A DNA stretch of 64,000 nucleotides from contig NC_015177.1 in assembly GCF_000190735.1 (NCBI RefSeq), positions 806,001 to 870,000 of the forward strand, written 5' to 3'. This DNA comes from Pseudopedobacter saltans DSM 12145 (GTDB taxonomy: Bacteria > Bacteroidota > Bacteroidia > Sphingobacteriales > Sphingobacteriaceae). The position numbers were made by a program, and so were the translations under genes. The first letter of the stretch is position 1. Each line of letters starts with the position of its first letter. Below the pieces are notes generated by a model. That model was not told the DNA's origin, made no database searches, and saw only the letters and a list, made by a program, of their open reading frames with translations. This document shows, piece by piece, positions 1-8,228 of this stretch.

Positions 1-276
1 ATGATGTATTTATCCAGCTATTTTAGAAAATCTGCCGTAAGGGTGAACGCTATTTCGGCGGGGTTGGTAATGACTACTTCAGCTGGTGGAATTAATGGAG
101 TTAGGAAATTGAGAAAAGTAGGGAAGTTTACAGCACCATTAGGCAATGTTGATGCAAGTGATGTGGCTGATACCGCACTTTACTATTTTTCGGACTTATC
201 TAAGAAAGTGACAGGGAATATTCATTATGTAGATGGCGGATTCAATATAATGGGAGTTTCAAAAGATGAAGAGTAA
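1..276 (+). CDS. FabI-like enoyl-[ACP] reductase, C-terminal part (cut by window start)
   Basis: This is the last 91 residues of a short-chain dehydrogenase of the FabI type. FabI reduces the trans-2-enoyl-ACP made in the last step of each fatty-acid elongation cycle, using NAD(P)H. The RVNAISAG block and the ending GNIHYVDGGFNIMG match the C-terminal FabI signature. FabI proteins are about 260 residues, so roughly 170 N-terminal residues, including the cofactor-binding glycine motif and catalytic Tyr/Lys, lie upstream of base 1; the Met codons at the edge are internal. The stop overlaps the next gene by 11 bases. The downstream phosphopantetheinyl transferase, hydrolase and acyltransferase suggest a dedicated acyl or polyene/resorcinol-type pathway rather than housekeeping fatty-acid synthesis; this is inference from neighbours. 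Confidence 0.8.
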   Translation: MMYLSSYFRKSAVRVNAISAGLVMTTSAGGINGVRKLRKVGKFTAPLGNVDASDVADTALYYFSDLSKKVTGNIHYVDGGFNIMGVSKDEE

Positions 277-670
277 TCAGGTAAAGGAATTCATAACTTC
301 ATTATCTACGGGTTTAGACCTGACTGTTGGAAATGATTTGGTGTTTTTACCGGATTTTGAAAAGTCTTTTAATGAACTTTTTAAAAAGAAAGTTTTCACT
401 ACGAGGGAAATTGCTTATTGTGAACAATTCGATAAACCTATTTTACGATATGCATCAACCTGGGCGGCTAAAGAAGCTGTATATAAGAGTATTAAGCAAT
501 TGTCAGATACTTCACTGCCTTTTAATAAGATAGAAATAGTTAGGGAAAAGATTCAGGGTAAACCAACAGTTTCTTTGCCAGTATTATTTTCAGATTTTCA
601 GATTAGTTTATCTATTTCGCATGACGGCTCATACGTTTGGGTAATAGCCATTTCAAAAAGAATTATTTAA
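266..670 (+). CDS. acpS: 4'-phosphopantetheinyl transferase, AcpS (holo-ACP synthase) type
   Basis: A 134-residue protein, the usual length for the small AcpS class, which transfers phosphopantetheine from CoA to a serine of acyl carrier proteins. An N-terminal GLDLTVGNDLV segment carries the Asp of the metal site, and WAAKEAVYKSI (about residues 71-81) is the second AcpS signature with its metal-binding Glu. The ATG overlaps the end of the FabI-like gene by 11 bases, so the two are probably translationally coupled. A PPTase embedded in a biosynthetic operon usually serves its own carrier protein, which would lie upstream of this window. It could instead be the genome's only AcpS; the sequence alone cannot tell. 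Confidence 0.82.
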   Translation: MKSNQVKEFITSLSTGLDLTVGNDLVFLPDFEKSFNELFKKKVFTTREIAYCEQFDKPILRYASTWAAKEAVYKSIKQLSDTSLPFNKIEIVREKIQGKPTVSLPVLFSDFQISLSISHDGSYVWVIAISKRII

Positions 671-733
671 AATTATAACGGATACGGGGAGGACTTTTAG
701 TTTCTCTTTCGTATTTATACTATATACGCCATT

Positions 734-1561
734 ATGACGGATCATTATTTCGGGAATGAATTTGTTTCAATGCACTATTATAAATTTGGTTCGGGGGACC
801 AAAATATGCTCTGCTTTCATGGCTACGGGATGCATGGTAAGCAGTTTAAGATTTTAGAAGAGAACTTTGGACATCAATACACTTTTTACGGATTCGATCT
901 GTTTTTTCATAAAGAAACCAAATTAAAAAACCAGACTTTAGCTATTGTTAAGCAAGGAATATCCAAGAAAGAATTATCGGAATTATTTGTAGATTTTTGT
1001 GATAGTGTGGGAATAGATAAGTTTTCAATGATTGCTTATTCCATGGGGTCTCATTATGCTACAACTCTGGTCGAAGAAGTTCCCCACAAAATAAATGAGA
1101 TAATAATTGCTGCACCAGCGAGTTTTAGACCGGGAAAGATAATCACATTTTTGAGTTTAAATACCATTGGAAACAGGCTATTGGAATATCTGGCCCTAAG
1201 TGATAAAGGGATGATCAGGTTACTTTCTGTTTTAAAGAAAATTTCTGTGGTGGATAAAACTTCTTATGAAATACTTTATAAGGAAATTAGTACGTTTGAT
1301 TTACGCTTTGCTTTTTATGCATGTTTAAGTTATAAGCGGTTTCTTACACTGGACACTACTAAGTTTATTAATGCAATTAATGCTCATCAAATAAAAAGCT
1401 ATTTTGTTTTTGGAGAAAGAGATCGAAACTATCCTCAGAAGATCGGTAAATCAATTATTCCAAAAATTTCTAACGCCCGGCAAGTTGTAATAAGCGAAAA
1501 TCACGATATGATTAATCAAAAATTCGCTGAAATTTTATTAGAATTGTTGAATGATAATTAA
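734..1561 (+). CDS. alpha/beta hydrolase
   Basis: A 275-residue alpha/beta-hydrolase-fold protein without a signal peptide, so probably cytoplasmic. The oxyanion-hole segment FHGYGMHG is at about residues 28-35. The nucleophile elbow is AYSMG (Ser103), a variant of GxSxG with Ala first. The likely acid is in GERDRNYP and the catalytic His is His257 in ENHDM. It follows the PPTase gene by 63 bases and overlaps the acyltransferase gene by 11 bases. In this operon it may act as a thioesterase or acyl hydrolase releasing a chain from a carrier protein (inference); the substrate cannot be read from the sequence. Confidence 0.75.
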   Translation: MTDHYFGNEFVSMHYYKFGSGDQNMLCFHGYGMHGKQFKILEENFGHQYTFYGFDLFFHKETKLKNQTLAIVKQGISKKELSELFVDFCDSVGIDKFSMIAYSMGSHYATTLVEEVPHKINEIIIAAPASFRPGKIITFLSLNTIGNRLLEYLALSDKGMIRLLSVLKKISVVDKTSYEILYKEISTFDLRFAFYACLSYKRFLTLDTTKFINAINAHQIKSYFVFGERDRNYPQKIGKSIIPKISNARQVVISENHDMINQKFAEILLELLNDN

Positions 1562-2204
1562 AGCAAAGCCACTTCCTCCGTTTCTTGTTAAAGGAGCCTT
1601 CCTTTTTTTGAAATTAATTATCAAATTCCGCTTCAATAAATTGGTGATTAAGGATATCGAAATAAAGCCAGGCCATTCTTATTTATTAATGTGCAATCAT
1701 TTTAGTTTTTGGGATGGTTTTTTGGCTACTTATCTATGCTTGAACACGATCTATAAGCACAATAAAATGAAGGGATTTTATTATATGTCTCTTAAGAAGC
1801 AAATGCAGAAAAATCCCTGGTTAAGATATTTTGGTGGTTTTTCCATAGCTCCGGGGACGCCATCTGTTAATAAAAGCCTGGAACACGCAGCAGAGCTTTT
1901 GAGTAAGCCAGGAAACGTACTCATTTTATTTCCGCAAGGCAAACTTGAATCTAATCACGTTAGAAAAATAGAAATGCAAGATGGAATAAGCTATCTTTTA
2001 CCAAAAGTGGGATGTAAATGCCAACTTATTTGGACTTCAATGCTAGTGGAATTTTTCGAAAGCCTTAAACCATCTGTTTATTTCCATATGCTGGATTGTG
2101 GAGATAACAACGATTTCGATTTCGTAGCGGTACAAAGTAAAATAAATTCATTTCATGAAAGTTCTGTTTACAAACAGTTTCGATTTACAGAAGAAAACGC
2201 ATAA
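1551..2204 (+). CDS. lysophospholipid (PlsC-type) acyltransferase
   Basis: A 217-residue membrane-associated acyltransferase of the LPLAT/AGPAT family. Motif I, HX4D, is seen as NHFSFWD (His50, Asp55), and the acceptor-binding motif as FPQGKLES (residues 127-134, Gln in place of the usual Glu of FPEG). A hydrophobic stretch at about residues 11-26 could anchor it. The ATG lies inside the end of the hydrolase gene (11-base overlap), so it is the last gene of this operon; the next gene is on the opposite strand. It probably acylates the product of the upstream pathway or a lysolipid. This is a shorter relative of PlsC, and the exact acceptor is unknown. Confidence 0.8.
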   Translation: MIIKAKPLPPFLVKGAFLFLKLIIKFRFNKLVIKDIEIKPGHSYLLMCNHFSFWDGFLATYLCLNTIYKHNKMKGFYYMSLKKQMQKNPWLRYFGGFSIAPGTPSVNKSLEHAAELLSKPGNVLILFPQGKLESNHVRKIEMQDGISYLLPKVGCKCQLIWTSMLVEFFESLKPSVYFHMLDCGDNNDFDFVAVQSKINSFHESSVYKQFRFTEENA

Positions 2205-2258
2205 ATAACTATAATACCTAATCTGCTGTTTGCTATTGAAACTGTTTTATTTACTCTT

Positions 2259-3740
2259 TTAGTATCCTATCCGCTTCAAACCATCTTTCGCTTTATTTTC
2301 AATACTGGTTTCGTATTCGTGGTTTTTCATAGCAATAGCCTGTTTATAAAAAGAAGCGGCTTTGGCTCTGTCATTTCTTTTCTCGTAAATGTTGCCAATA
2401 CTCAGTGCTGCGTTTGCCGCATAATAATATGAGGTTTGATGTCCAACATTGATTGCCTGCTGATAATTGGTAATGGCGTCGCTGTCTCTATTTGTTTCAT
2501 CATACAGCCTTCCTAATCTGTAATAGAATTCTATTTTATCTCTTAGTAATTTAAAATCATCTTTGTCTTTATTGGCTAGTAAAGCGAGTGCTTTATTATA
2601 ATATCCACCGTCAAAGAATAATCGGGCTTTTAATAATATAAGATCGGGTGGAGCATCATTTGCTTCTCTTAAAGCCTGCTTGTCTTTCTCATCATATAAA
2701 TTTCCTTTGCTGCTTACATTTTTTATAAATGATTGGTATCGATTATTATCACCTCTTAAATAATAAAAGTAGGCTAGTTTTAGGTAGGCATCTTTTATAT
2801 AATTGACGCCTTTGGTATGGTTTAAGAAGTTTGCTAAATATACATTGGCATTAGAATCCATTCTGTTTAGTTTGACATTCCCTAAAAGATAGTCTAGAGC
2901 AGGGAAGGGAATATAGTTATTTCCCTTAGGTCTATTTTGCAAATACATAATGGCTTTATCATTCTGTGCATTTTTTAACGAAATATAGCCTTGTAAATAA
3001 CTCCTCAATAAGCTGGAATCCCCCAAAGATTCAGCATAGGTCATGATTTTGTTATAGTTAGATTTGTTATGAACCAATTCAACCTCGATATAACACAAGA
3101 AAAAAGCAACTTCATCCTTATAAAAACTGTAAGCTGTTTTAGGCAACGTGGTGGCTAAGTTTTCCAGGGTTTTTATACCATTATTTATATTCCCTTTAAA
3201 ACCAAAAGTTGAGGTTATACCTCTTAAATTAGCAGGAATGGAACCAAATATCACGTCTATTAATCCTGAACTTTTTTTATTAGGGAGAAACGCCGGGAAC
3301 TTATCTGCATTGTTACTCAACAATTTGTCTGCTTTTCTGATATCCATTGCTGAAGAAAAGTAATCTTGAAATCGGCTTTGGAGAAGACCCCATTGCAAAT
3401 AAATCTCTGCTTGAGAGAACAAATAATAAGGAGAAGACTTATCTTGTTTCTCCAGCGTACTGATTCTATTGGATTTCAGTGCTTTTAAACGTTCATAATC
3501 GTTTTTATTCTCCGACGCCAATAAACTAAAATAATCGACATAATTTTCCAGAAGAATAGTTATACCGTTATTAGGGTTTTGAGTTTTCTCTTGCTGAATT
3601 AATGATTTGGCGTCTTGAAGGCGCAGGTCGAAAATTGCCTGATAGGCTTGTTTGCAATTATTATTAAAATCAAAATTGGCTCTCGAATGGAAACTGAAGA
3701 ATAATAAAGTTAGGGCTAATAAGAAAAATTTTCTAGTCAT
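2259..3740 (-). CDS. secreted tetratricopeptide-repeat protein
   Basis: A 493-residue protein with a clear signal peptide (MTRKFFLLALTLLFFSFHSRA) and no lipobox, so probably periplasmic. It is mostly helical. Recognisable TPR pairs occur near the C-terminus, around residues 405-475, for example YYRLGRLYDETNRDSDAI and SIGNIYEKRNDRAKAASFY. The start is the ATG at 3738-3740. It is convergent with the acyltransferase gene and stands alone, separated from the metal-efflux operon by a terminator. TPR proteins are scaffolds; no enzymatic domain is visible and no specific function can be assigned. Confidence 0.75.
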   Translation of the reverse strand: MTRKFFLLALTLLFFSFHSRANFDFNNNCKQAYQAIFDLRLQDAKSLIQQEKTQNPNNGITILLENYVDYFSLLASENKNDYERLKALKSNRISTLEKQDKSSPYYLFSQAEIYLQWGLLQSRFQDYFSSAMDIRKADKLLSNNADKFPAFLPNKKSSGLIDVIFGSIPANLRGITSTFGFKGNINNGIKTLENLATTLPKTAYSFYKDEVAFFLCYIEVELVHNKSNYNKIMTYAESLGDSSLLRSYLQGYISLKNAQNDKAIMYLQNRPKGNNYIPFPALDYLLGNVKLNRMDSNANVYLANFLNHTKGVNYIKDAYLKLAYFYYLRGDNNRYQSFIKNVSSKGNLYDEKDKQALREANDAPPDLILLKARLFFDGGYYNKALALLANKDKDDFKLLRDKIEFYYRLGRLYDETNRDSDAITNYQQAINVGHQTSYYYAANAALSIGNIYEKRNDRAKAASFYKQAIAMKNHEYETSIENKAKDGLKRIGY

Positions 3741-3853
3741 TATTAATTATATATGGCAAACTCCAAAAAGCAAGATACCGTCCAATTCTAGTGCCATAAA
3801 AGTAAGAATTATACCAAATGATTACAAAATAGCTAAAGGTTCTAAACAACAAA

Positions 3854-3889
3854 AAGGGATATCCTTATTATTATCTTCGGATATCCCTT
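3854..3889 (-). terminator. intrinsic terminator of the metal-efflux operon
   Basis: An 11-bp perfect stem (AAGGGATATCC at 3854-3864 with GGATATCCCTT at 3879-3889) and a 14-nt loop. Read on the minus strand the stem is followed by a T run (CCCTTTTTGTTG). It lies about 20 bases after the stop of the DUF3347 gene, the last gene of the minus-strand operon. Confidence 0.85.
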
Positions 3890-3910
3890 ACTTTATGATA
3901 TTTTGATGCT

Positions 3911-4480
3911 CTACATCTTAATTTCAGAAACATTTGTTCCGCATTTTAACATATTGTCTCCGTAATAGGGGTTACTAACCTGTTTTTCATTGGAAAGCCA
4001 AACACCTCCTGCATCATTATTTGCCATAGGGCAATTTTGAACATAAATTACTCCCGAACTTGGCTTGTTAGCAGTAAAATAATCTACTAGCTGGTTGCTT
4101 AATTTATCTAAATAACTTCTTCTTGTTTCCAGATCAGAAGCTTCCTTTATTAATTTGGCCTGATTGGCAATCTCCGCATTATTTACAGCATATAATGCGT
4201 TTTCAAGTTCTGCAGCGGCATTTTCTGCTTCGTTATCATTAGCGCTTACCAGTGAGTTTTTTAAATGGATGTAGTGGTGATATACATTTCCTATTTTTTC
4301 ATCGGAAAATGAAGGAACATTTGCACCAGATTCAGCGTGTTCATGTCCTTCATGACTGTTGTCATGAACGTGGTTTTCCTGGTTTTGTCCAGAATTAGCT
4401 GTTTTATTGGAATTGTTGCAGGCAGCAAGACTCAGTGAAATTGCTACAAAAGATACTTTAAAAAGGTTTTTTAAATTCAT
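3911..4480 (-). CDS. DUF3347 lipoprotein, His-rich, metal-efflux associated
   Basis: A 189-residue lipoprotein: signal peptide with lipobox SLAAC (Cys21). A histidine-rich linker follows (His37, 39, 43, 46 and 48 in ENHVHDNSHEGHEH), then a DUF3347 domain from about residue 65, with the Cys-containing C-terminal signature NCPMANNDAGGVWLS. DUF3347 occurs in Bacteroidota next to or fused with Cus-type adaptors, and the His cluster suggests metal binding in the periplasm (inference). It is the last gene of the operon, 49 bases after the adaptor gene and just before a strong terminator. Confidence 0.82.
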   Translation of the reverse strand: MNLKNLFKVSFVAISLSLAACNNSNKTANSGQNQENHVHDNSHEGHEHAESGANVPSFSDEKIGNVYHHYIHLKNSLVSANDNEAENAAAELENALYAVNNAEIANQAKLIKEASDLETRRSYLDKLSNQLVDYFTANKPSSGVIYVQNCPMANNDAGGVWLSNEKQVSNPYYGDNMLKCGTNVSEIKM

Positions 4481-4529
4481 GATGATTTGTTTGTTGTTTT
4501 ATATTTTAAAATTTAATGACGTTGTAATA

Positions 4530-5717
4530 TTATAGAACCAGATGTCCTTTTTTTAATTTATACTCGCTATAAAGTAAATAGGCACCGCTGTAAACTATCT
4601 GTTCTCCAGAATTTAAACCAGACTTTACGATTGCAAAGTTCTCGTTTTCTTTGTCAGTTTCAATTTTTCTTGGTTCATAAGTGTTTTTTTCGGTTTGAAC
4701 CCAAACATGCTTTTGATTTTGATGTCTGACAATCGCATCTACAGGAATGCTTAAAACTTCATTTTCTGCTGCTTTATTGATAATGACCTTTGCAAGCATG
4801 CCTTCCTGAAAGTTTAAATCAGGGTTTTTAATAGAGGCTCTTATTGTTACAATTTGCTGAGCATCGTTATATTGTGGGTTAATGAAATCTACTTTGCTTG
4901 CAATTGCCTGATCTTCAAAGCCGGGGATAACTACCTGAATGGTTTGACCTGTTTTGATGTTTTTTAGTTCGTGAGGATAGACATCAGCTTCTACCCATAA
5001 GTTATTCGAATTCTCTATTCTGAACAAAGCCATTCCCGTATTTATATAGGATCCCTCTATCAAATTAATCTCCTTTACGATCCCCGAAATTGGTGCATAC
5101 ACAGTTAGAAGTGCATCTGTTTTTTTTCTGCTTTTTAATTGAGCAATTTGTGTTTCACTCCATCCGTATAATGCCAGTTTGTGTTTTGCTGCTTCAGTTA
5201 ATTTCTTGTAAATACTTTCGTTCGGAAATTCGTCTTGTTGTTTTAAGTTTAGCAGGTAATCGGTCTGAAGTGCCAAAAGTTCCTCACTATAAATACTGTA
5301 AAGTTTTTGACCTTTTTGTACAGGCGATCCAATTTCTTTAACGTAAAGCCGGTCTACATGGCCATTATAACGAGCCGAAATAATTTCAATTCCATTGGCG
5401 TCGGTAACGATTTTTCCTTTAATTTCCATCTGATTTTGAAAGGTGCCGGAGCCAACCGTCATCGTTTTTATATTTGCCAATTTAATCTGACTATCGCTGA
5501 GCATCAAAACAGGGCTTTCTGTTTTTGTAACCGGAACAAGATCCATGTGACAGATAGGACAGGAACCCGGCTCATCGCGGATAATCTCGGGATGCATAGG
5601 ACAAGTATATTTTATACCCTGCTTAGCTGCGGGCTGTTCTTTCTTTTGTTCTGAGCAAGAGAAGTTAAGTAGTGATAAGCCTGCAATAATTATCGAAAAA
5701 TATATCCTGAATTTCAT
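4530..5717 (-). CDS. CusB-like RND periplasmic adaptor with heavy-metal-binding domain (adaptor 1)
   Basis: A 395-residue membrane-fusion protein of a heavy-metal RND efflux system; it links the inner-membrane pump to the TolC-like channel. Signal peptide with lipobox LNFSC (Cys21). A heavy-metal-binding domain at residues 37-62 has Cys39, Met41, His42, Cys53, Cys56, His57 and Met58 (pattern YTCPMHP...CPICHMDLVP). Lipoyl/barrel-sandwich and beta-barrel regions follow (for example VYAPISGIVKEINLIEGSYI and LWVEADVYPHE). It is 10 bases downstream of a second adaptor with the same domain order. The predicted cargo is Cu(I)/Ag(I), from the family rather than from direct proof. Confidence 0.85.
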   Translation of the reverse strand: MKFRIYFSIIIAGLSLLNFSCSEQKKEQPAAKQGIKYTCPMHPEIIRDEPGSCPICHMDLVPVTKTESPVLMLSDSQIKLANIKTMTVGSGTFQNQMEIKGKIVTDANGIEIISARYNGHVDRLYVKEIGSPVQKGQKLYSIYSEELLALQTDYLLNLKQQDEFPNESIYKKLTEAAKHKLALYGWSETQIAQLKSRKKTDALLTVYAPISGIVKEINLIEGSYINTGMALFRIENSNNLWVEADVYPHELKNIKTGQTIQVVIPGFEDQAIASKVDFINPQYNDAQQIVTIRASIKNPDLNFQEGMLAKVIINKAAENEVLSIPVDAIVRHQNQKHVWVQTEKNTYEPRKIETDKENENFAIVKSGLNSGEQIVYSGAYLLYSEYKLKKGHLVL

Positions 5718-5727
5718 TGTGATATTT

Positions 5728-6978
5728 TTAGTTTGTTCTGATTGTTCCTTCAGAATCGATTAAATAAGCTGCATTTTCTGCAATTCTATCATTTTCTGTT
5801 ATTCCTTGCGAAACACCAACCAGGTTGCCCGACGAATATCCATTAAGAATAACCTTATACGGTTGTAAAGATTTTCCTTTTTTTAGAAATACAATCGTTT
5901 CGCTGCCTTTGGCGTAAATGGATGTTTTAGGGATCCAAATCCCGTCTTTAGGCTCAGTTATAGATTTTCCCGTTATCAATTCGCCAATATGATGTGTTTT
6001 TTCTTTGATATCTACTCTAACAATAGCAAAGGCGGCCTCATCTTTGAAGTAAGGAATATAACTTGATATACGGTATGCTTTCCCACCTATCCAGATTTTT
6101 TTTGTTTCTTTTATCTCTTTAAGATATTCCGGATTGATATAAAATTCTGCCCAGTAATCGCTGTTGTCATAAACAGAAAAGACAGTTTCACCGGCATTTA
6201 CATACATGCCTTCTCGAATTTGCAATGGATTATTATTTGCAACGGGAGAAGAGCCAGAACTCGTATTTCCATTTTCCATTCCCATTACATCACCGGGTTC
6301 TGACTCATCGGGTTTAGCTACAGATGAAGAAAAATCTGCAATATAACCGCTCCTTTTACTGTAAACAGGAAAACGATACATCACTTTTCCGGTTTTGATG
6401 AGCGAATTAATCTGAGCATCATTGGCGCCAAGTAGTTTAAGCTTGCTTTTTGCCCTGTTTAATAATTCCTGATCCTGATTTTTTACGAGATAAAGAACTT
6501 CCTGTTGTGCATTAACCAGATCAGGACTGTAGATTTCAAAAATCAACTGTCCCGAATTAATTTTCTGGAAGTTATATTTTATATACATTTTTTCAATCCG
6601 ACCACTTACGAAAGAAGCTATAGCACTTTTTTTATTAGGATTAAAAGTTATTTTTCCATTCAAAGTTATCGTATCAGACAGCACCAGCTTTCGCGGATAA
6701 ACTGTCTTTACATCAGAAAATATTACCTCATTTACGTTATTTAATAAAGGTTCAACTTCTTCTGAAACTTCTGCGTTGGCACCGGAATGGACAGGAACCA
6801 AATCCATGGAGCATATTGGACAGGTTCCCGGTTCGTCTTTTATTATTTCAGGATGCATTGGGCAAGTATATTTGCTTTCTCCCGATGAAGTGCTTTTATT
6901 GCGATTACATGCTGTTATCAAAATAAAAAAACTAAACATAAAGACCAATAGACTATTATTTTTCAATGCTTTTTTCAT
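5728..6978 (-). CDS. CusB-like RND periplasmic adaptor with heavy-metal-binding domain (adaptor 2)
   Basis: A 416-residue paralogue of the adjacent adaptor. Lipobox ITAC (Cys24), then a heavy-metal-binding domain at about residues 37-62 with Cys39, Met41, His42, Cys53, Cys56 and Met58. The membrane-fusion core is interrupted at about residues 216-250 by a flexible Ser/Gly/Asn- and acid-rich insert (ENGNTSSGSSPVANNN) absent from adaptor 1. The start overlaps the end of the TolC-like gene by 23 bases. Two adaptors for one pump could form a mixed ring or have divided roles in metal loading (inference). Confidence 0.84.
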   Translation of the reverse strand: MKKALKNNSLLVFMFSFFILITACNRNKSTSSGESKYTCPMHPEIIKDEPGTCPICSMDLVPVHSGANAEVSEEVEPLLNNVNEVIFSDVKTVYPRKLVLSDTITLNGKITFNPNKKSAIASFVSGRIEKMYIKYNFQKINSGQLIFEIYSPDLVNAQQEVLYLVKNQDQELLNRAKSKLKLLGANDAQINSLIKTGKVMYRFPVYSKRSGYIADFSSSVAKPDESEPGDVMGMENGNTSSGSSPVANNNPLQIREGMYVNAGETVFSVYDNSDYWAEFYINPEYLKEIKETKKIWIGGKAYRISSYIPYFKDEAAFAIVRVDIKEKTHHIGELITGKSITEPKDGIWIPKTSIYAKGSETIVFLKKGKSLQPYKVILNGYSSGNLVGVSQGITENDRIAENAAYLIDSEGTIRTN

Positions 6979-8215
6979 ATTCGATAATCATTTTGTACAA
7001 AGTCCCCAATTGACTAACATAATCCTGCTGGGCTTTATTGAGTGTTTCCCATGCATCAATAACCATTGGTAATTCTTCTTTATTTTCCTGATAATTCAGT
7101 AACAAAACATCCAGATTTTTCTGCATAGCCGGAACTACTTTATTTTTGAAAGTATTTGCCCGGTTCTCCATCGCCAGAATATTTCTTTCCATACTTTTTA
7201 TCATTCCAAGCATATTGACAAGCATAGCCTGTTTTTCTTGTTGCATTGCGGTAACCTCCAGCTTATTGGCTTTTAAATTCGCTTTATATTTTTTAGCAGA
7301 CCATGGCGCAATAGGAATACTTAACATCGCCATAGCCGAATATTGCCGAGGCATCATCGCCGAAAATGAAGACATATGGTCGAATTTTAATTTGATCTCG
7401 GGGTTTGCCTCTTTTTTTATCATCTCGGCATCCAATTTCATGCTCCCGATTTCGTTATCCATCATTTTAATTTCACTAATATTATGGTTAAGATAAGTGG
7501 AGTCAAGATTAGCAACGGGGGTGAATTGCAGTTCCGTAGATTCATCTATCTCGAAATTTAATTGTGGATTCCTGTTCATCAATACATTTAAATTGATTTT
7601 AGCAATGTCAACACTACTCTCAATTTCGTTCAACATAGATTCCATCTCGAATATCCTGCCTTCCGCTTTGTAAATCTGACTTAAATTTCCTTTGTTGTAC
7701 TGATATCTGATCTCACCCAATTTTTTCATGGTTTTCATGATCTCGATATTCTTCTCCAGATAAGCCAGCTTTTTTCGGTTAATGATGATATCAAAGTAGT
7801 TCTGTTTGGCAAGATTCTTCAATTCGTTCATGGTCATACCTTTTTGAGCTTCTGTAATTGAAGAAAGTGAAGCCAAATACTTCTCTGTAGCTTTATTCAT
7901 ACCTATCATTGGAATAGACTGTTCTACAGAAAGCATCCATGCGCCTTTATCGTTATCAGACATGATTTCCTGTCCGGGATATGGAGTCATAAAAGTTCCT
8001 GCACCAATCATAGGGGCCATCCATGATCTTGCACTTTCTGTTTTCGCTTTCTGGCTACCGATTTTCTGATCGTAAGATTTCAGTTGTAAGTTTTCTTTCG
8101 AAATCTCCGCTATAATTTGTTCAAGACTTAACTTCTCCTGTGCAAAAACAGGGAAGGAGTACAAGCCGAGTAATATTATTATACTACACAGAATATTATG
8201 TGAAATCTTTTTCAT
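6956..8215 (-). CDS. TolC-family outer-membrane efflux channel (CusC role)
   Basis: An outer-membrane efflux protein of the TolC family, 419 residues from the chosen start. An upstream in-frame ATG at 8242 would add nine residues and overlap the cusA fragment. The ATG at 8215 is preferred because a standard signal peptide (MKKISHNILCSIIILLGLYS, then FPVFAQ) begins there. The body is long amphipathic helices typical of the TolC barrel/coiled-coil (SLEQIIAEISKENLQLKSYD; LAKQNYFDIIINRKKLAYLE). It lies between the pump and the adaptors in one operon and would form the exit duct. Confidence 0.82.
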   Translation of the reverse strand: MKKISHNILCSIIILLGLYSFPVFAQEKLSLEQIIAEISKENLQLKSYDQKIGSQKAKTESARSWMAPMIGAGTFMTPYPGQEIMSDNDKGAWMLSVEQSIPMIGMNKATEKYLASLSSITEAQKGMTMNELKNLAKQNYFDIIINRKKLAYLEKNIEIMKTMKKLGEIRYQYNKGNLSQIYKAEGRIFEMESMLNEIESSVDIAKINLNVLMNRNPQLNFEIDESTELQFTPVANLDSTYLNHNISEIKMMDNEIGSMKLDAEMIKKEANPEIKLKFDHMSSFSAMMPRQYSAMAMLSIPIAPWSAKKYKANLKANKLEVTAMQQEKQAMLVNMLGMIKSMERNILAMENRANTFKNKVVPAMQKNLDVLLLNYQENKEELPMVIDAWETLNKAQQDYVSQLGTLYKMIIEYEKSIEK

Positions 8216-8228
8216 GCCGGTATTATTA

